Numbered from the stretch's first letter, positions 9,779 to 20,897 are shown. The stretch: 64,000 nt of DNA from CAVXXB01 sp963765585 (GCA_963765585.1 CAVXXB010000010.1:1-64000); one strand, 5' to 3'. Program-made: numbers and translations. The notes: generated from the sequence alone by a model not told the origin.

Positions 9779-10627
9779 TTATTTTATAATGATTTCTTTT
9801 TCTGATATTTCTGCTGCATAAAAGTAGCCCAGCGCATAATTGTCCGGATTTGTCAGGTTTTGAATATTACCTCGAATTGGTGCTGGCGGCGCTGATAAAT
9901 TCCCGCGCGAACCTTCCTGGTCAAAAATGGCAAAATAATAGCGATAGGCAAATTCAGATAACCCTATTTGCCTGATTATCCCTTGTTCTCCGCTTGCATA
10001 GATCACATCATCATTTATTATTCTTCCTGCTACATATTGTCCGTTATATAGTTCATCTGAACTGACTAATGAAAATTTTGTACCGGGATTTGGCCGGATC
10101 AGGTTAACCCCGTTCTGAAATTGTTCCCAGTAATAAAAATTATTCATTTCAGCCGGGTCCTGATAATCGATCTTAATTCGAATACCGGCTTCATTGAACA
10201 GGTTTTGTTCCGCATATACCTGATAAATCGAATCGATAGGCGACACTGAAGTCAGAGTTTCAATTGCCCGGTAAGTATTACCTGCATATTTTATAATCAA
10301 TTCATATTCATTTCCTATGACCGGCGTTAACTCCCGGGTTTGATAAATCCCCGGCTGGGTTTCATAAAGCGCTACGGTTTGTCCGTTATTATCGGATATC
10401 GTTAATTCCGCACCTGTAGCAGCCGGTGCTTGTGAATTGCTAAAATAATTATCGGTAGTTGTAAGTTTGATTTCCTGAAGATATGTCGCATCCCCTTTGT
10501 ATAGAGCAACCCGACCCTCTACCACCAGACGTTTTTTACCCTCCTCAAGATCAACATTGATAATTTCCTGACATGACATAATACTTAGTGCAAATAAACT
10601 GATTATTAGATAGATTGTTTTTTTCAT
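9779..10627 (-). CDS. DUF4249-family lipoprotein
   Basis: 282 residues. The signal MKKTIYLIISLFALSIMSCQ ends in a lipobox Cys, followed by the family-typical LVVEGRVAL strand. The rest is predicted beta-rich. The start at 10627 is chosen because the signal peptide begins there. DUF4249 proteins are characteristic of Bacteroidota and relatives and are usually encoded directly after a TonB-dependent receptor, as here (7 bases downstream of its stop). By analogy with SusCD systems it is probably a surface-associated accessory of that receptor; the ligand is unknown. Confidence 0.85.
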   Translation of the reverse strand: MKKTIYLIISLFALSIMSCQEIINVDLEEGKKRLVVEGRVALYKGDATYLQEIKLTTTDNYFSNSQAPAATGAELTISDNNGQTVALYETQPGIYQTRELTPVIGNEYELIIKYAGNTYRAIETLTSVSPIDSIYQVYAEQNLFNEAGIRIKIDYQDPAEMNNFYYWEQFQNGVNLIRPNPGTKFSLVSSDELYNGQYVAGRIINDDVIYASGEQGIIRQIGLSEFAYRYYFAIFDQEGSRGNLSAPPAPIRGNIQNLTNPDNYALGYFYAAEISEKEIIIK

Positions 10628-10634
10628 AATGACC

Positions 10635-13012
10635 TCATAAGCTAAAACTATAAGATATACTGGGCACGATGCCAAAAATTGTTGTTTTTACCGCCTCAGT
10701 TTGTATGGGATTATCCTCATTGGGACGGAAAGAAATAGATGATGCATTCATACGATTATATACATTGTACAAACTGAATGTCCAGTTACCACCAAGTTTG
10801 TTATACAGTGTAGCCGATAAATCCAATCGGTGATAATCCGGCATGCGATCCCCATTTCGATCCTCATATTGAGCGAGTACCAAACCGGCATACTCATATC
10901 TACCCTGAGGATATGTGATTGGCCGACCGGAAGAATAAATAAAATTGGCAGACACAGACCAGTTGATATTTACCTGGAAAGCACCGGTTAATGATAAATC
11001 ATGTAAACGGTCATAATTTGCCGCATAATACTTTCCATTATTTATGCCCGGATCCCCCTGACCTATTCCGCTGATTTGCTTTTCGGTTTTACTAAGGGTA
11101 TAACTCATCCAGCCGGTTAATTTTCCGATACGTTTTTTAAAAAACAGTTCGATACCATAGGCCCGGCCGCTCCCGGATAAAATTTCGGTCTCTAATGTAT
11201 TATTAAATACCAGATTCGCGCCATCGATATAATCAATCTGATTTCGCAAGTCTTTGTAATAAAATTCTATGGAAGACTCGAACTGGTTGTCGGCAAAATT
11301 ACGATAGTAACCAATGGCATATTGATCTGCATACTGAGGTTCAATATACGGACCTGATGGTGTCCAGATATCCAACGGGCTAGGCGTTGTAGTATTTGAG
11401 ATCAAATGAATGTATTGGTACATTCGGTTATAACTTAGTTTAATTGCGCTTTCTGCATCTGGAGAAAAACGCAAAGCAAATCTTGGTTCAATTCCCACAA
11501 AATTTCGAATCGATTGATTGCCACCATACACTATGCTATCGGTTATTGTTCCCGCCTCATACCTTTCCAGCTGGGAATTATAAATAACAGGCTGATTATT
11601 TTGATATTGATAGATTGTTTGAGCTCCGACGCGCGAAAAGGCCGAGAGCCTGATTCCATATTGTACATCGAATTTGTCTGAAATCTTCTGATCGAAATTC
11701 AAATAAATTGCCGGTTCATAGGCATATTTATTGTCCACTTTACTGCTTTGAATTGGCGAACCGGATGTTAGCGGTTCAATTTCTCCTGGATTGAATTGAT
11801 AATAGGAAAATCTAACGCCGAATTCGCTAATCAGATTATCTGAAATTGAAAGAGAAAAATCAGTATTAAAAATTGTATTCTGAATATCCGCACGCCATTT
11901 AAAATCTGATGCATTGGCAAAAATGTTTAATCCGTAATTATACATTGTGTGCACCAAAGAAACCTTTGTTACAAGATTCTTACTAAAAATATGATTCCAT
12001 TTTAGCCCCAATGCGGTATTGCCCCATTGATTGCCAAATACATCTGCTATCTCAAATTTGTCGTTGCCATAATATCCGTAAAAACTAAAATTATCCTTTC
12101 CCGAAAAATCCAGATTTAAGTTCCAGTTAAGATCATAAAAATATGCAGTATTGTTTATATCAAATAAGGGCAGAAATAAATCGCCATAAGAACGACGGCC
12201 GGCTATAAGAAATGAACCTAAATTCTTACCAATCGGACCCTCTAATGATAATCTGCTTGATATCAAACCCAAACCGCCTTTAAGATTTAGTTTATCTGCA
12301 TTACCTTTTCTTTGTCTCACATCAAGAACAGAGGATAAGCCGGCCACCATATTTTGCTGGAATCCCGCCCTTATAGAGGGATAGGCCACTGGTAACCTCT
12401 GAATTAAACACTGAGAAAAATCCAAATAAATGTGATGGATTAAGCAAGGGAGCGTCATCAAGCAAGACCAGGTTTTGATCAAAATTACCCACCCCGTACA
12501 TTAAATCCGGTGGCGCCTTCATTGACTGTACTAACTCCGGGCAATAACTGAATAGTTTTTATCAAATCAGATTCGCCCAAAACAACAGGTGTTTGCCTGA
12601 TTGCGTTAATGTCAATTGTGGCCGCACTCATTTGTGTTGAAACCATATTATTATCCGGACGTTCTGCAGTTGAAACAATCGTTTCACTTTCATAAAATTC
12701 AGGATTTAATTTGAAAATCTGTTTTGTATCTTCTTCCACCAATATGGTTTGTTCAACAGTAATATACCCCACATAGGAAACATTAATGGCATGAAGACCG
12801 CTTGGAATAGAGAATGTGAAGAAGCCATCTAAATCTGTAGCTGCACCGTACGGCTTATCTTTTATATAAATATTGACGCCGGATAAGGGCATATCTGTTT
12901 TTGAATCATAGACGCTACCGCTAAGTATGTACATACTTTCATTTGATTGAGAAATAGAAAAAGATGATAAAAACAGTACAAACAGTATTTTATATTGTAT
13001 TATAGTTTTCAA
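10635..13012 (-). CDS. TonB-dependent receptor with carboxypeptidase-like regulatory domain (two frameshifts)
   Basis: About 790 residues. A signal peptide is followed by a CarboxypepD_reg-like domain (SGSVYDSKTDMPLSGVNIYI, VSYVGY), a plug domain (GATGFNVRGGNFDQN, KYGGRL) and a large beta-barrel ending in aromatic SISYSFSL. Two single extra bases split the plug region: one near 12494 (GGTGGGTAAT, native RGGNFDQN) and one near 12334 (native GGRLSSVLDVRQRKG). All three parts join into one normal receptor, so I treat them as sequencing errors. It acts in the outer membrane and takes up a substrate with TonB energy. The downstream partner is a DUF4249 lipoprotein. Confidence 0.9.
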
Positions 13013-13350
13013 TATATATTCTCCATAAATTATATATCGCTCAAAACGCTCACATATTAAATGTTATTCCCGATTTGAAAGTTTTTCTGTTGAATAATAA
13101 ATATTTCTTTGATTTTTCAAAATAAATGATAATATTTGTTTCGGTATGATGTAATGATCTTTATCAGTCTATTTGAGAACTGATGGAGAGTGTTGCAATA
13201 ATTATTATTATTTAAGGCAATGGCCGGTGAGAGTGTTTCTGCTTAACCAAAATTGTCGATCAACAGACGGTTAGTCCGGGCAAAAATTTCATGAACCGGA
13301 AGCGTATAATTTATATCTATAACAACTAAAATTGATAGTATATATAATTG
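13013..13350. other. AT-rich divergent intergenic region
   Basis: This region separates the minus-strand TonB receptor from the plus-strand cytochrome locus, so it should hold promoters for both. I see AT-rich sequence but no convincing hexamer pair, palindrome or RNA gene. Confidence 0.5.
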
Positions 13351-14356
13351 ATGCCAAACTTTCGTCAAAATTCTATCATTATTACTATCCTATTTGTATC
13401 TATTCTTTTTCTCACAGGGAATTCTACGGATACCAGCAGTGTCATAGTCAACTCCGACCAGTTTAAAATTAAATTTATTGGTCATATCTCTAAAACAGAA
13501 GATGTTATAAAGTCTGATTCTTTCCTTGGTAAATTCTGGGATATCATTGCCGGTAAAGAAGAACAATTATTGATTAAGCCGTTTTCTGTTTTGCATACTA
13601 AGTCTGGAAAGGTGTTTATTCTTGACCAGGGCGCATGTAAAATTCAATTATATAATCAAAAAGATAACTCGGCTGCCACTTACCATTTTCCGGGAATGGT
13701 GTCATTGGTAGATATGGCAATGCTGGCCGATTCATCTCTTATTTTTTCTGATTCCAGAAAAATGCAGGTCTACAAACTTGATTCGGATGAAGACGAGCCC
13801 ACGGTGTTTACAAGTAATCATATTTTAAATCAACCGACTGGTCTGGCCTGCTAATCCGGTTACAGGAAATGTATGGATTGCAGAAACAGCGGCACACCGG
13901 CTGAGCATCTTTGATCATCAGGGGAATTTTATCAAATATATTGGTTCCCGCGGATCTGAGAAAAATCAGTTTAATTATCCAACATTTATATCGATAGATC
14001 AGAATCAAAATGTATATGTGGTCGATACAATGAACGGAAGAATTAAAATTCTCGATCCGCTGGGAAATACTCTATCCATTTTTGGTCAAACCGGGGATGG
14101 CAGCGGTGATCTGGCGCGTCCCAAGGGAATTACCTCGGACTCCTTTGGTCATATATACGTTGTAGACGGGCTTTTTCATAATGTGCAAGTCTTTGATAGA
14201 CAGGGAAAATTTTTGACACATTTCGGAACGCAGGGTCAGGCGGCCGGTCAATTTTGGATGCCGACGGGAATATTTATTGATAGTAATGATAGAATTTATA
14301 TAGCAGATACTTATAATTCACGAATACAGATATTTGAAATTGAGGCTGCTCATTGA
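13351..14356 (+). CDS. exported NHL-repeat (beta-propeller) protein (frameshift)
   Basis: About 335 residues. ATG 13351 starts MPNFRQNSIIITILFVSILF, an N-terminal hydrophobic export signal. Several NHL/6-bladed propeller repeats follow, e.g. GNVWIAETAAHRLSIFD, QNVYVVDTMNGRIKILD, GHIYVVDGLFHNVQVFD and DRIYIADTYNSRIQIFE. One extra base near 13850 separates the halves; the native join is LNQPTGLA followed by NPVTGNVWIAE. It overlaps the next multiheme cytochrome gene. NHL proteins next to multiheme cytochromes recur in electron-conduit loci and may act as scaffolds, but that role is inferred. Confidence 0.85.
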
Positions 14357-16056
14357 ACTGGGTATTTCATATACTATTATCGCTTCTGTTTGGTTTTTCT
14401 TTTTACCAGCCTGTGTACGGGCAGTCCGTAGTGACAAGTGTGCACAACCTCTCGGTCAGCGGACCTGGAGGAATTAAGGCCAGTGCAGAAACTGAAGTAT
14501 GCATTTTTTGTCATACACCCCATAACAGCAGTCCTCAAAAACCTCTGTGGAATCGTCAGAGTCCCGGTTTAAACTACACACTATATAATAGTTCTACTAT
14601 TCAATCTGCACCAGGACAGCCCGACGGATCATCTATCCTATGCTTGTCTTGTCATGATGGTACAATTGCCCTGGGAAGTGTATTAAGCCGGACGGAACAA
14701 ATTGAGATGACCGGCGGGATTTCGGTGATGCCAGACGGCCACTCCAATCTTACTACCGATTTATCTGACGATCATCCTGTCTCATTTATATATAATGTAT
14801 CCTTATCATCCGGGGATGGCGAACTGGTGGATCCGACCGGCCTAACAGGGCCTGTCAAATTACAGGGGGAGAAAATGCAGTGTACTTCCTGTCATAATCC
14901 CCATGATAATTCACTCCCATATTTTCTGGTAGCCAGCCGGCAATATTCTGATCTGTGTTTGTATTGCCACCAAAAATCAGGCTGGGAAGCAGCAAGTCAC
15001 AAGGTATCCCCGTCGACGTGGAATGGAACCGGAACCAATCCCTGGTTTCATACACCGTTTACGAGTGTTGCTGAAAATGCATGTGAAAATTGTCATAATC
15101 CCCATACAGCTGAAGGCAACGAAAGACTTAATAATTATATAAATGAAGAAAATAATTGTTTCAGCTGCCATAATGGAAATGTCGCAGGCAAAGATATTCA
15201 ATCGGATTTTGGTAAGAGTTACAGACATGATGTGTATGCGTATACATCTGTTCATGATCCCCAGGAAAATAAAATTACTGAGATCCGGCATGTGGAATGC
15301 GTGGACTGTCATAATGCACATCAGGCAAATAGCAACGAAAGCAGTGCGCCTGTCGCAAACGGGCGGTTACAGGGTGTCGGTGGCGTGAATTCAGATGGAA
15401 ATCCTGTATCTCTGATTCAATTTGAGTATGAACTATGCTATCGCTGTCATGCGGACAATTTAGATAAACCGGGGAGTCCCACATCAAGACAAATTGAGCA
15501 GAACAATGTTCGAATGGAATTTGATGAAGGAAATCCTTCCTTTCATCCCGTTGAGGGATCCGGGCAAAATAACAATGTACCGAGTTTGATTGCCCCTCTG
15601 ACCGAGTCAAGTGTGATATACTGCTCTGACTGTCATGGCAGTGATTCCGGAACTAACCGCGGGCCACATGGCTCCGTCTATCCGCAAATTTTGAAATTTC
15701 AATATGAAACCACTGATTATACAACAGAAACATATCAGGCTTACGAGTTGTGCTATCAGTGTCATGACCAAAACGCAATTATTAATAATACTGCCAATGA
15801 ATTTGGGGAAAAGGTGCATAAAAAGCATATTGTTGATGCGGATACACCATGTAATATTTGTCATGATCCCCACGGTATCAGCGGCAGTCAGGGTACCGTG
15901 TTGGGGAATTCCCATTTGATAAATTTTGATATTTCTGCAGTAAGGGAAAGTACAGGTATGATGGGGCGGTTGGAATTTATTGATGACGGTGAGTTTGCAG
16001 GAACCTGTTATCTAAGTTGCCATGGAAGAAATCACAATCCAAAGATATATAGATAA
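14353..16056 (+). CDS. exported dodecaheme-type multiheme cytochrome c
   Basis: 567 residues with a signal peptide (MNWVFHILLSLLFGFSFYQP, cleavage probably after VYG). There are eleven CxxCH haem motifs (CIFCH, CLSCH, CTSCH, CLYCH, CENCH, CFSCH, CVDCH, CYRCH, CSDCH, CYQCH, CNICH) plus one CYLSCH of the CX3CH kind, so up to 12 haems. Most belong to doubled-CXXCH cytochrome domains. The start is TTG 14353, overlapping the NHL gene stop, which implies translational coupling. It should be periplasmic or extracellular and conduct electrons. The CX3CH site may need tolerance by the haem lyase or may not bind haem. Confidence 0.93.
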   Translation: MNWVFHILLSLLFGFSFYQPVYGQSVVTSVHNLSVSGPGGIKASAETEVCIFCHTPHNSSPQKPLWNRQSPGLNYTLYNSSTIQSAPGQPDGSSILCLSCHDGTIALGSVLSRTEQIEMTGGISVMPDGHSNLTTDLSDDHPVSFIYNVSLSSGDGELVDPTGLTGPVKLQGEKMQCTSCHNPHDNSLPYFLVASRQYSDLCLYCHQKSGWEAASHKVSPSTWNGTGTNPWFHTPFTSVAENACENCHNPHTAEGNERLNNYINEENNCFSCHNGNVAGKDIQSDFGKSYRHDVYAYTSVHDPQENKITEIRHVECVDCHNAHQANSNESSAPVANGRLQGVGGVNSDGNPVSLIQFEYELCYRCHADNLDKPGSPTSRQIEQNNVRMEFDEGNPSFHPVEGSGQNNNVPSLIAPLTESSVIYCSDCHGSDSGTNRGPHGSVYPQILKFQYETTDYTTETYQAYELCYQCHDQNAIINNTANEFGEKVHKKHIVDADTPCNICHDPHGISGSQGTVLGNSHLINFDISAVRESTGMMGRLEFIDDGEFAGTCYLSCHGRNHNPKIYR

Positions 16057-16059
16057 GGT

Positions 16060-16256
16060 ATTATCATTAAGGAGATTTAACAACGTTTTTGAGTGAGCCT
16101 ACTATAATTTGATTCGGCTCTCGGTACTGTGTACTCGGAACTTGGAACTTGGTGCAAGGCACTCGACAGCTATGACTTGATTTTAGAATGTTGTTCGATA
16201 CATCATCCACAAGAAACGAGGACCGATTCCAAATTGTTATTAACTTTTATACTATA
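16060..16256. repeat. intergenic heptamer array
   Basis: Positions 16117-16165 are degenerate heptamers of the TCGGTAC, TCGGAAC, TTGGAAC and TTGGTGC kind, like those at 46938-46975. There is no gene; the rest is AT-rich. Confidence 0.65.
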
Positions 16257-16654
16257 AACTAAATGGTAGTGTCAAAAGTTCTATGAAAAAATGAAAAACA
16301 GGATATAAGATGAAACCACAGAGCACTCAGAGGAAAACTCTGAGAACTCTAAAAGAATATCCTTTAAGAGATATTACTGAGAAAATAATTTCCTGCGCTA
16401 TTGAAGTTCACTCATTACTTGGGCCAGATCTGTTAGAATATTCATATTGCGTAGGTGCTAACTTACCTGAGAGCAGGAAATCTAAAAGTCGGATTGTTGA
16501 TCAACTTTAATGTTGACAAACTAAAAGAAGGAATAAGGAGAGTTATCTTATAAGAGATCACAGAGGGGAGATGATTAGAAATAGCATTAACATAAATAAT
16601 ATTAATGATTTACTCTGTGTACTCTGTGGTTATTTTTTACACTACCAACTAAAT
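16257..16654. mobile_element. small transposed element with terminal inverted repeats and 8-bp target duplication
   Basis: AACTAAAT occurs at 16257-16264 and again at 16647-16654. Just inside are inverted ends GGTAGTGTCAAAA (16265-16277) and the complement of GGTAGTGTAAAAA (16634-16646), matching at 12 of 13 positions. An inner pair, AACCACAGAGCACTCAGAG (16314-16332) and its near-complement (16613-16631, 17 of 19), flanks a broken GxxExxY gene. No transposase is encoded, so this is a non-autonomous (MITE-like) element of 382 bp. It inserted about 12 bases upstream of the next cytochrome gene. Confidence 0.82.
16310..16553 (+). pseudogene. GxxExxY-family protein remnant with internal deletion
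   Basis: The N-terminal part (YPLRDITEKIISCAIEVHSL then LGPDLLE) matches the start of GxxExxY proteins. The frame then degenerates and stops. A second frame at about 16480-16553 encodes GNLKVGLLINFNVDKLKEGI followed by RRVIL, the family C-terminus. The catalytic-looking middle (the GxxExxY and following residues) is missing, so the copy is dead. The first residues (MKPQSTQRK) are simply the translated inverted repeat. The function of the family is not established. Confidence 0.85.
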
Positions 16655-16666
16655 GAATAGGAGAAA

Positions 16667-17290
16667 ATGATGAAAAAAATGTTTCCTGTCTTACTGGTTT
16701 TCTTTGTCATGTTAATCGTGCAGATTGGGTATGGTCAGACGATTGTAGGATCGGCCCATGATTTTTCTGACGATAGCTGGAACACTACCGGGCAGATTTG
16801 TCTTGTCTGTCACACACCGCATAATGCGGATGTTTCAGTAACAAATGCACCACTCTGGAATCACGAAACAACTCTGGCCACATTTACAACCTACACAAGT
16901 GCGACTATGCAGGCAACCACCGGCCAGCCGGACGCCTCTTCCAAGTTATGTCTGAGTTGTCATGATGGGACAGTTGCTGTTGATAACTTTGGTGGCGAAA
17001 CGGGAGGCACGCACTTCCTTACCGGATCAAGTCTGATTGGAACGGACTTGAGTGATGATCATCCATTGTCATTTGTCTATGATGCGGCCCTGGCCAGTGC
17101 CGATGGTGGATTATATGATCCAACCAATACAAACTCAGGACTTGGGGGTACCATTAATCAGGATATGCTTATTGATAGTAAAGTGCAATGTGCGTCTTGC
17201 CATGACGTTCATAATGGTAGTGGTGTGGCCAGATTGTTACGTAAATCAAATAATGGCAGCGATTTATGTTTGACCTGCCACAATAAGTAG
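16667..17290 (+). CDS. exported tetraheme cytochrome c
   Basis: 207 residues with a clear signal peptide (KKMFPVLLVFFVMLIVQIGY) and four CxxCH motifs (CLVCH, CLSCH, CASCH, CLTCH). The segments TGQPDASSKLCLSCHDGTVA and TDLSDDHPLSFVYDAALASA are closely similar to the first third of the 12-haem cytochrome at 14353, so the two share a duplicated module. The ribosome site AGGAG precedes ATG 16667; it lies just beyond the right target duplication of the small transposed element. Periplasmic electron carrier in the same locus. Confidence 0.92.
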   Translation: MMKKMFPVLLVFFVMLIVQIGYGQTIVGSAHDFSDDSWNTTGQICLVCHTPHNADVSVTNAPLWNHETTLATFTTYTSATMQATTGQPDASSKLCLSCHDGTVAVDNFGGETGGTHFLTGSSLIGTDLSDDHPLSFVYDAALASADGGLYDPTNTNSGLGGTINQDMLIDSKVQCASCHDVHNGSGVARLLRKSNNGSDLCLTCHNK

Positions 17291-17292
17291 AA

Positions 17293-18354
17293 ATGAGTAA
17301 TATGAAATTAAGATTTTTATTAATTCCTGGTATTATCTTATTGGTCGGCTGCAGCAGCAGGAATAATCCTGCTCCGATAAATATAGATAATTTGACGGTA
17401 TTTCCTCCTCCGCCGGATACCGCAAGAATTCAATACTTAACCAGTATAAGTTCTTCCTCTGATATCGCCGGCCAACCATCATTTCTTGAAAGATATGTGC
17501 TGGGCGATGCGCCGTCCATGCCAATTCATAAACCCTATGGCATCACTTCGAAAAGAAATAAAATTTATGTCTGTGATACGATGCTCCCGGGTCTGGAGAT
17601 AATCGACCTTGCCAAAAATACCTTTGAGTATTTTACACCATCCGGCCTGGGCAAATTACAAAAACCGGTAAATTGTACTCTCGACAGTGAGGGCCGGCTA
17701 TATATTGCCGATACGGGCCGACGGCAAATTGTTATTTTTTCTGCCGATGGCAAGTTCCTCAAATCAATCGGAGATGGTGTAACGGGCAAACCGACAGATG
17801 TGTTCACATATCAGAGTGAATTGTATATTTGCGATCTTGATGCACATCTCATTAGTGTTTATAATCGATCAGGTCAGGAGTTAAAAAGACAATTTCCTCA
17901 GGTAGACAAAAATCATCCGCAATACCTGTATTCACCGACGAATATTTTTGTACACGATAATAAAATTTACATAACCGATACCGGTGATGCACGGATAAAA
18001 GTCTTTACCACTCAAGGTGAATTTGTAAAATCGATTGGCGGCTTTGGTGAGCGTCCTGGTCAGTTTGTAAGACCCAAAGGTTTGGAGGTAGATCCACAGG
18101 GAAATCTATTTGTCGTGGATGCAGCCTTTGAAAATGTTCAGATTTTCGATGAACAGTCAAGATTGTTACTGTTTTTTGGCGGCCGTTATGAAAAATCAGG
18201 ATCAATGTGGCTGCCTGCCGGAATAACAATTGATACGGAAAATCTTGATCATTTTAAAAAATATGTCTATGCAGGTTTTGATCTAAAATACCTGATTCTG
18301 ATGACCAATCAGTATGGCCCTGATAAAATCAATGTGTATGGATTTCTTAATTGA
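17293..18354 (+). CDS. NHL-repeat lipoprotein
   Basis: 353 residues. The signal LLIPGIILLVGCSSRN contains a lipobox (LVGC), so it is probably anchored in a membrane leaflet on the periplasmic or cell-surface side. At least five NHL propeller blades follow, e.g. NKIYVCDTMLPGLEIIDL, GRLYIADTGRRQIVIF, NKIYITDTGDARIKVF and GNLFVVDAAFENVQIFD. It follows the tetraheme gene by two bases and precedes a pentaheme lipoprotein, so it is part of the electron-conduit operon. It is paralogous in fold to 13351-14356. Confidence 0.88.
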   Translation: MSNMKLRFLLIPGIILLVGCSSRNNPAPINIDNLTVFPPPPDTARIQYLTSISSSSDIAGQPSFLERYVLGDAPSMPIHKPYGITSKRNKIYVCDTMLPGLEIIDLAKNTFEYFTPSGLGKLQKPVNCTLDSEGRLYIADTGRRQIVIFSADGKFLKSIGDGVTGKPTDVFTYQSELYICDLDAHLISVYNRSGQELKRQFPQVDKNHPQYLYSPTNIFVHDNKIYITDTGDARIKVFTTQGEFVKSIGGFGERPGQFVRPKGLEVDPQGNLFVVDAAFENVQIFDEQSRLLLFFGGRYEKSGSMWLPAGITIDTENLDHFKKYVYAGFDLKYLILMTNQYGPDKINVYGFLN

Positions 18355-18364
18355 AGATGAGCAT

Positions 18365-18931
18365 ATGAAATTTAATATCTATTATATGTTGGTATTTTTT
18401 GTTTTTGCGTTTGTTCTATCTTGTAGCCGCGAGACCACAAAATTTTTCTTTGATGGCGTGGAAGAAACCACAGAATCAAAATATCAGAACCCGGAAAATT
18501 TGTTCCGCCCGGATTTGGTTCAGGACACGAGCGATACCAACAATCATGTTCAGGTGGGTCAGTCGCCGGTGACTGTTTCGGTTCACCCTGCCTATCAGAG
18601 CAAGTTATGTGAAAAATGTCATGATGTTAATCATTCTTACCGTTTAATAAACCGGCAACCGGAAATTTGCTATACTTGTCATAAATCTTTTGAAGAAATC
18701 TATGACGTCCTGCATGGCCCTGTCGCAGCAGGATTTTGTACGACCTGTCATCAACCCCATCAATCTGAAAATATAAAACTTCTTGTTCTGCCAGTACGTG
18801 AGGTATGTCAGTATTGCCATCAACCCGGTGATGTAAAAAAGAATCAGGCGCATCAGAAAGCAAGTAATGATAATTGTATGAGCTGTCACAATGCCCATGG
18901 CGGCAAAACATCAAATCTGCTCAAAGAATGA
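18365..18931 (+). CDS. pentaheme cytochrome c lipoprotein
   Basis: About 188 residues. The N-terminus MKFNIYYMLVFFVFAFVLSC ends in a lipobox-like Cys, so it is probably a lipid-anchored cytochrome. Five CxxCH motifs are present: CEKCH, CYTCH, CTTCH, CQYCH and CMSCH. The doubled-CXXCH spacing (HGPVAAGFCTTCHQPH) resembles the 20908 cytochrome. I chose ATG 18365 because the signal begins there. It lies directly upstream of the outer-membrane barrel, the arrangement expected for the inner cytochrome of a porin-cytochrome conduit. Confidence 0.9.
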   Translation: MKFNIYYMLVFFVFAFVLSCSRETTKFFFDGVEETTESKYQNPENLFRPDLVQDTSDTNNHVQVGQSPVTVSVHPAYQSKLCEKCHDVNHSYRLINRQPEICYTCHKSFEEIYDVLHGPVAAGFCTTCHQPHQSENIKLLVLPVREVCQYCHQPGDVKKNQAHQKASNDNCMSCHNAHGGKTSNLLKE

Positions 18932-18943
18932 TGTAAATACACT

Positions 18944-20897
18944 ATGCGAAAATTTGTATCAATAATTTTTGTAGCACTTTTTTGTCTGAATTCAACTGCT
19001 CAGAATACAATTTTTAAACTGGGTTTGTGGGAACATACCGGTTTAAACGGTAAAATAGGCTCTTAATGGGCTGTATCGTGCGCAAGAGTCTATCCTACGA
19101 TCTGGTGCTACTGAAAAACCGGTAACGAAATTTCTGGGTGGCGAGCTGTCTCTCATATCCCGTAGTCATGTTTGGCATCCCAATTTCCTGAAACTGTATA
19201 TTGATATCGATTTTAAACCAGGGGTTAAAGATGAGAATTTTCTTGTAATTCCAAACAGGTCAGAAACCAGGACAGCCGAGAAACTTCGATTTAATGCGAC
19301 ATTATTTGATCAGCGTCCGGTATCATTTAACATGTTTGCCGGATTTAGCCATAGTTTCATCAATCGTGAATATACCAGCAGTGTTGAATCATTCCGCTAT
19401 GATTATGGTGGAGGGATTTCATTACGGAATGCATATCTGCCTGTCAATTTGCATTATCTGAATGCGGATTGGAAACAGAATGAATTGGCAACGGGTCGTG
19501 AGTACTATGACCTGAGAGAGACATTAAGAGCCGAGGCAAATAAATCATTTGGTACGCTTGATAAAAATCAGTTGGGCGTAACTTATGATGATTATCAGAG
19601 AAAATATGGCCCGGGGAGTCTGATCCACAATTATACAACAGGGTTCCGCCTGAATAATCAGATAAATTTTAATCAGCAACGAAACAGCTTCTTTAATTCA
19701 TTAATAACCTTTCGAAATCAGGAAGGAAGCCAACCGTATGAACGTCTCCAGTCAAATCAAAATACCCGCATAACCTTGCCGGTTGGATTCTTGTTTTCAG
19801 CCTATTACCGTTTCGTCAACTTCAACCAACTTCTATTTAAAAACAAACAACACAATATTTCCGGACAGTTTGATCATAAATTGTTTTTAAGTTTAAACAG
19901 CAGAATATACTATGAGTATATCGATATACAACATTCTTCATATAATGAGTATGTAAATCGTGCCGGATTGATGATCAAATATCAAAAGAATATACCGACC
20001 GGATGGTTTAACCTGGGGTATGAGTACCGAAAAAGAAATGATAATCGTAATAGTCAACCCGGAATGCGCAGAATTGTGGGTGAGGTGCATGAATTAAACG
20101 ATAGCATGCCGGTATTGCTCGATAATCCGGATGTTGATGAATCTTCGGTGATTGTTTGGAGCAGTGACCGAACAATTATTTATGATTTGAATATTGATTA
20201 CTTTATTGTCCCAAGGGGAGATTATATTGAGATTCAGCGTTTGCCGGGAGGACAAATAATTAATGGTGACGAAGTTCAGGTGGATTATACCTCATTTGAA
20301 ATTTCTTCATATCGGTTTGATACTAATATAAATATTTTTCAGGCCCGGGTTTCCCTGCTTAACAGAATAATGGAAGTATATGCCAGATTTCATGAACAGA
20401 ATTATGATAATGTCCAGAAGGCTTCAAACAAAATATTAAAGTTGATTTCGCAAAAGGTGTATGGTATAAGAATTAACTGGCTACGCATGACACTGGGATG
20501 GGAATTTGATGATTTTGTCAGTAATGTGGTTCCATATCAATCATACAGATATCTGTTTACCTTTTCGGAAAATATTGGTCCTTCACTAAATTTCAGAGTG
20601 AATGCAAACTGGCGGGATCACCGTCTTGTGCATGAAAATGAGAGACAGCAATTTGCCGATATATCCGGCCGGATTGCATATTTTCTTACGCGTATGTGGA
20701 AGTTGAGTATTGATGGGGGATATCGTTTTCAGGAAGGGCGGGGGATAGACCTTAATTTAACCAATATGCGTATCGAACTGAGTACACGTATAAGAGATTT
20801 ATATTTCTCAACCGGGATCGAAATTTACCGCAGGGATTTCTCTGGAGAAATTATTAACTATAATGGGGCATATGTCCGTTTAGAAAGAAAATTTTGA
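18944..20897 (+). CDS. outer-membrane beta-barrel protein, putative porin of a cytochrome conduit (frameshift)
   Basis: About 650 residues. A signal peptide (RKFVSIIFVALFCLNSTAQ) is followed by alternating aromatic/polar beta-strands throughout, e.g. NSRIYYEYIDIQHSSY and GWFNLGYEYRKRND, and a C-terminal strand ending in Phe (YNGAYVRLERKF), the usual barrel-assembly signal. One extra base near 19060 splits the first 40 residues from the rest (native ...GSLNGLYRAQES). It is flanked by a cytochrome lipoprotein and a large multiheme cytochrome. By position it could be the MtrB/OmbB-like sheath, although I see no sequence hallmark of MtrB. Confidence 0.8.

Noticed and set aside
16310..16510. intact small GxxExxY gene
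   Set aside because: The core of the domain is missing and the C-terminal part lies in a different frame, so it is a remnant.
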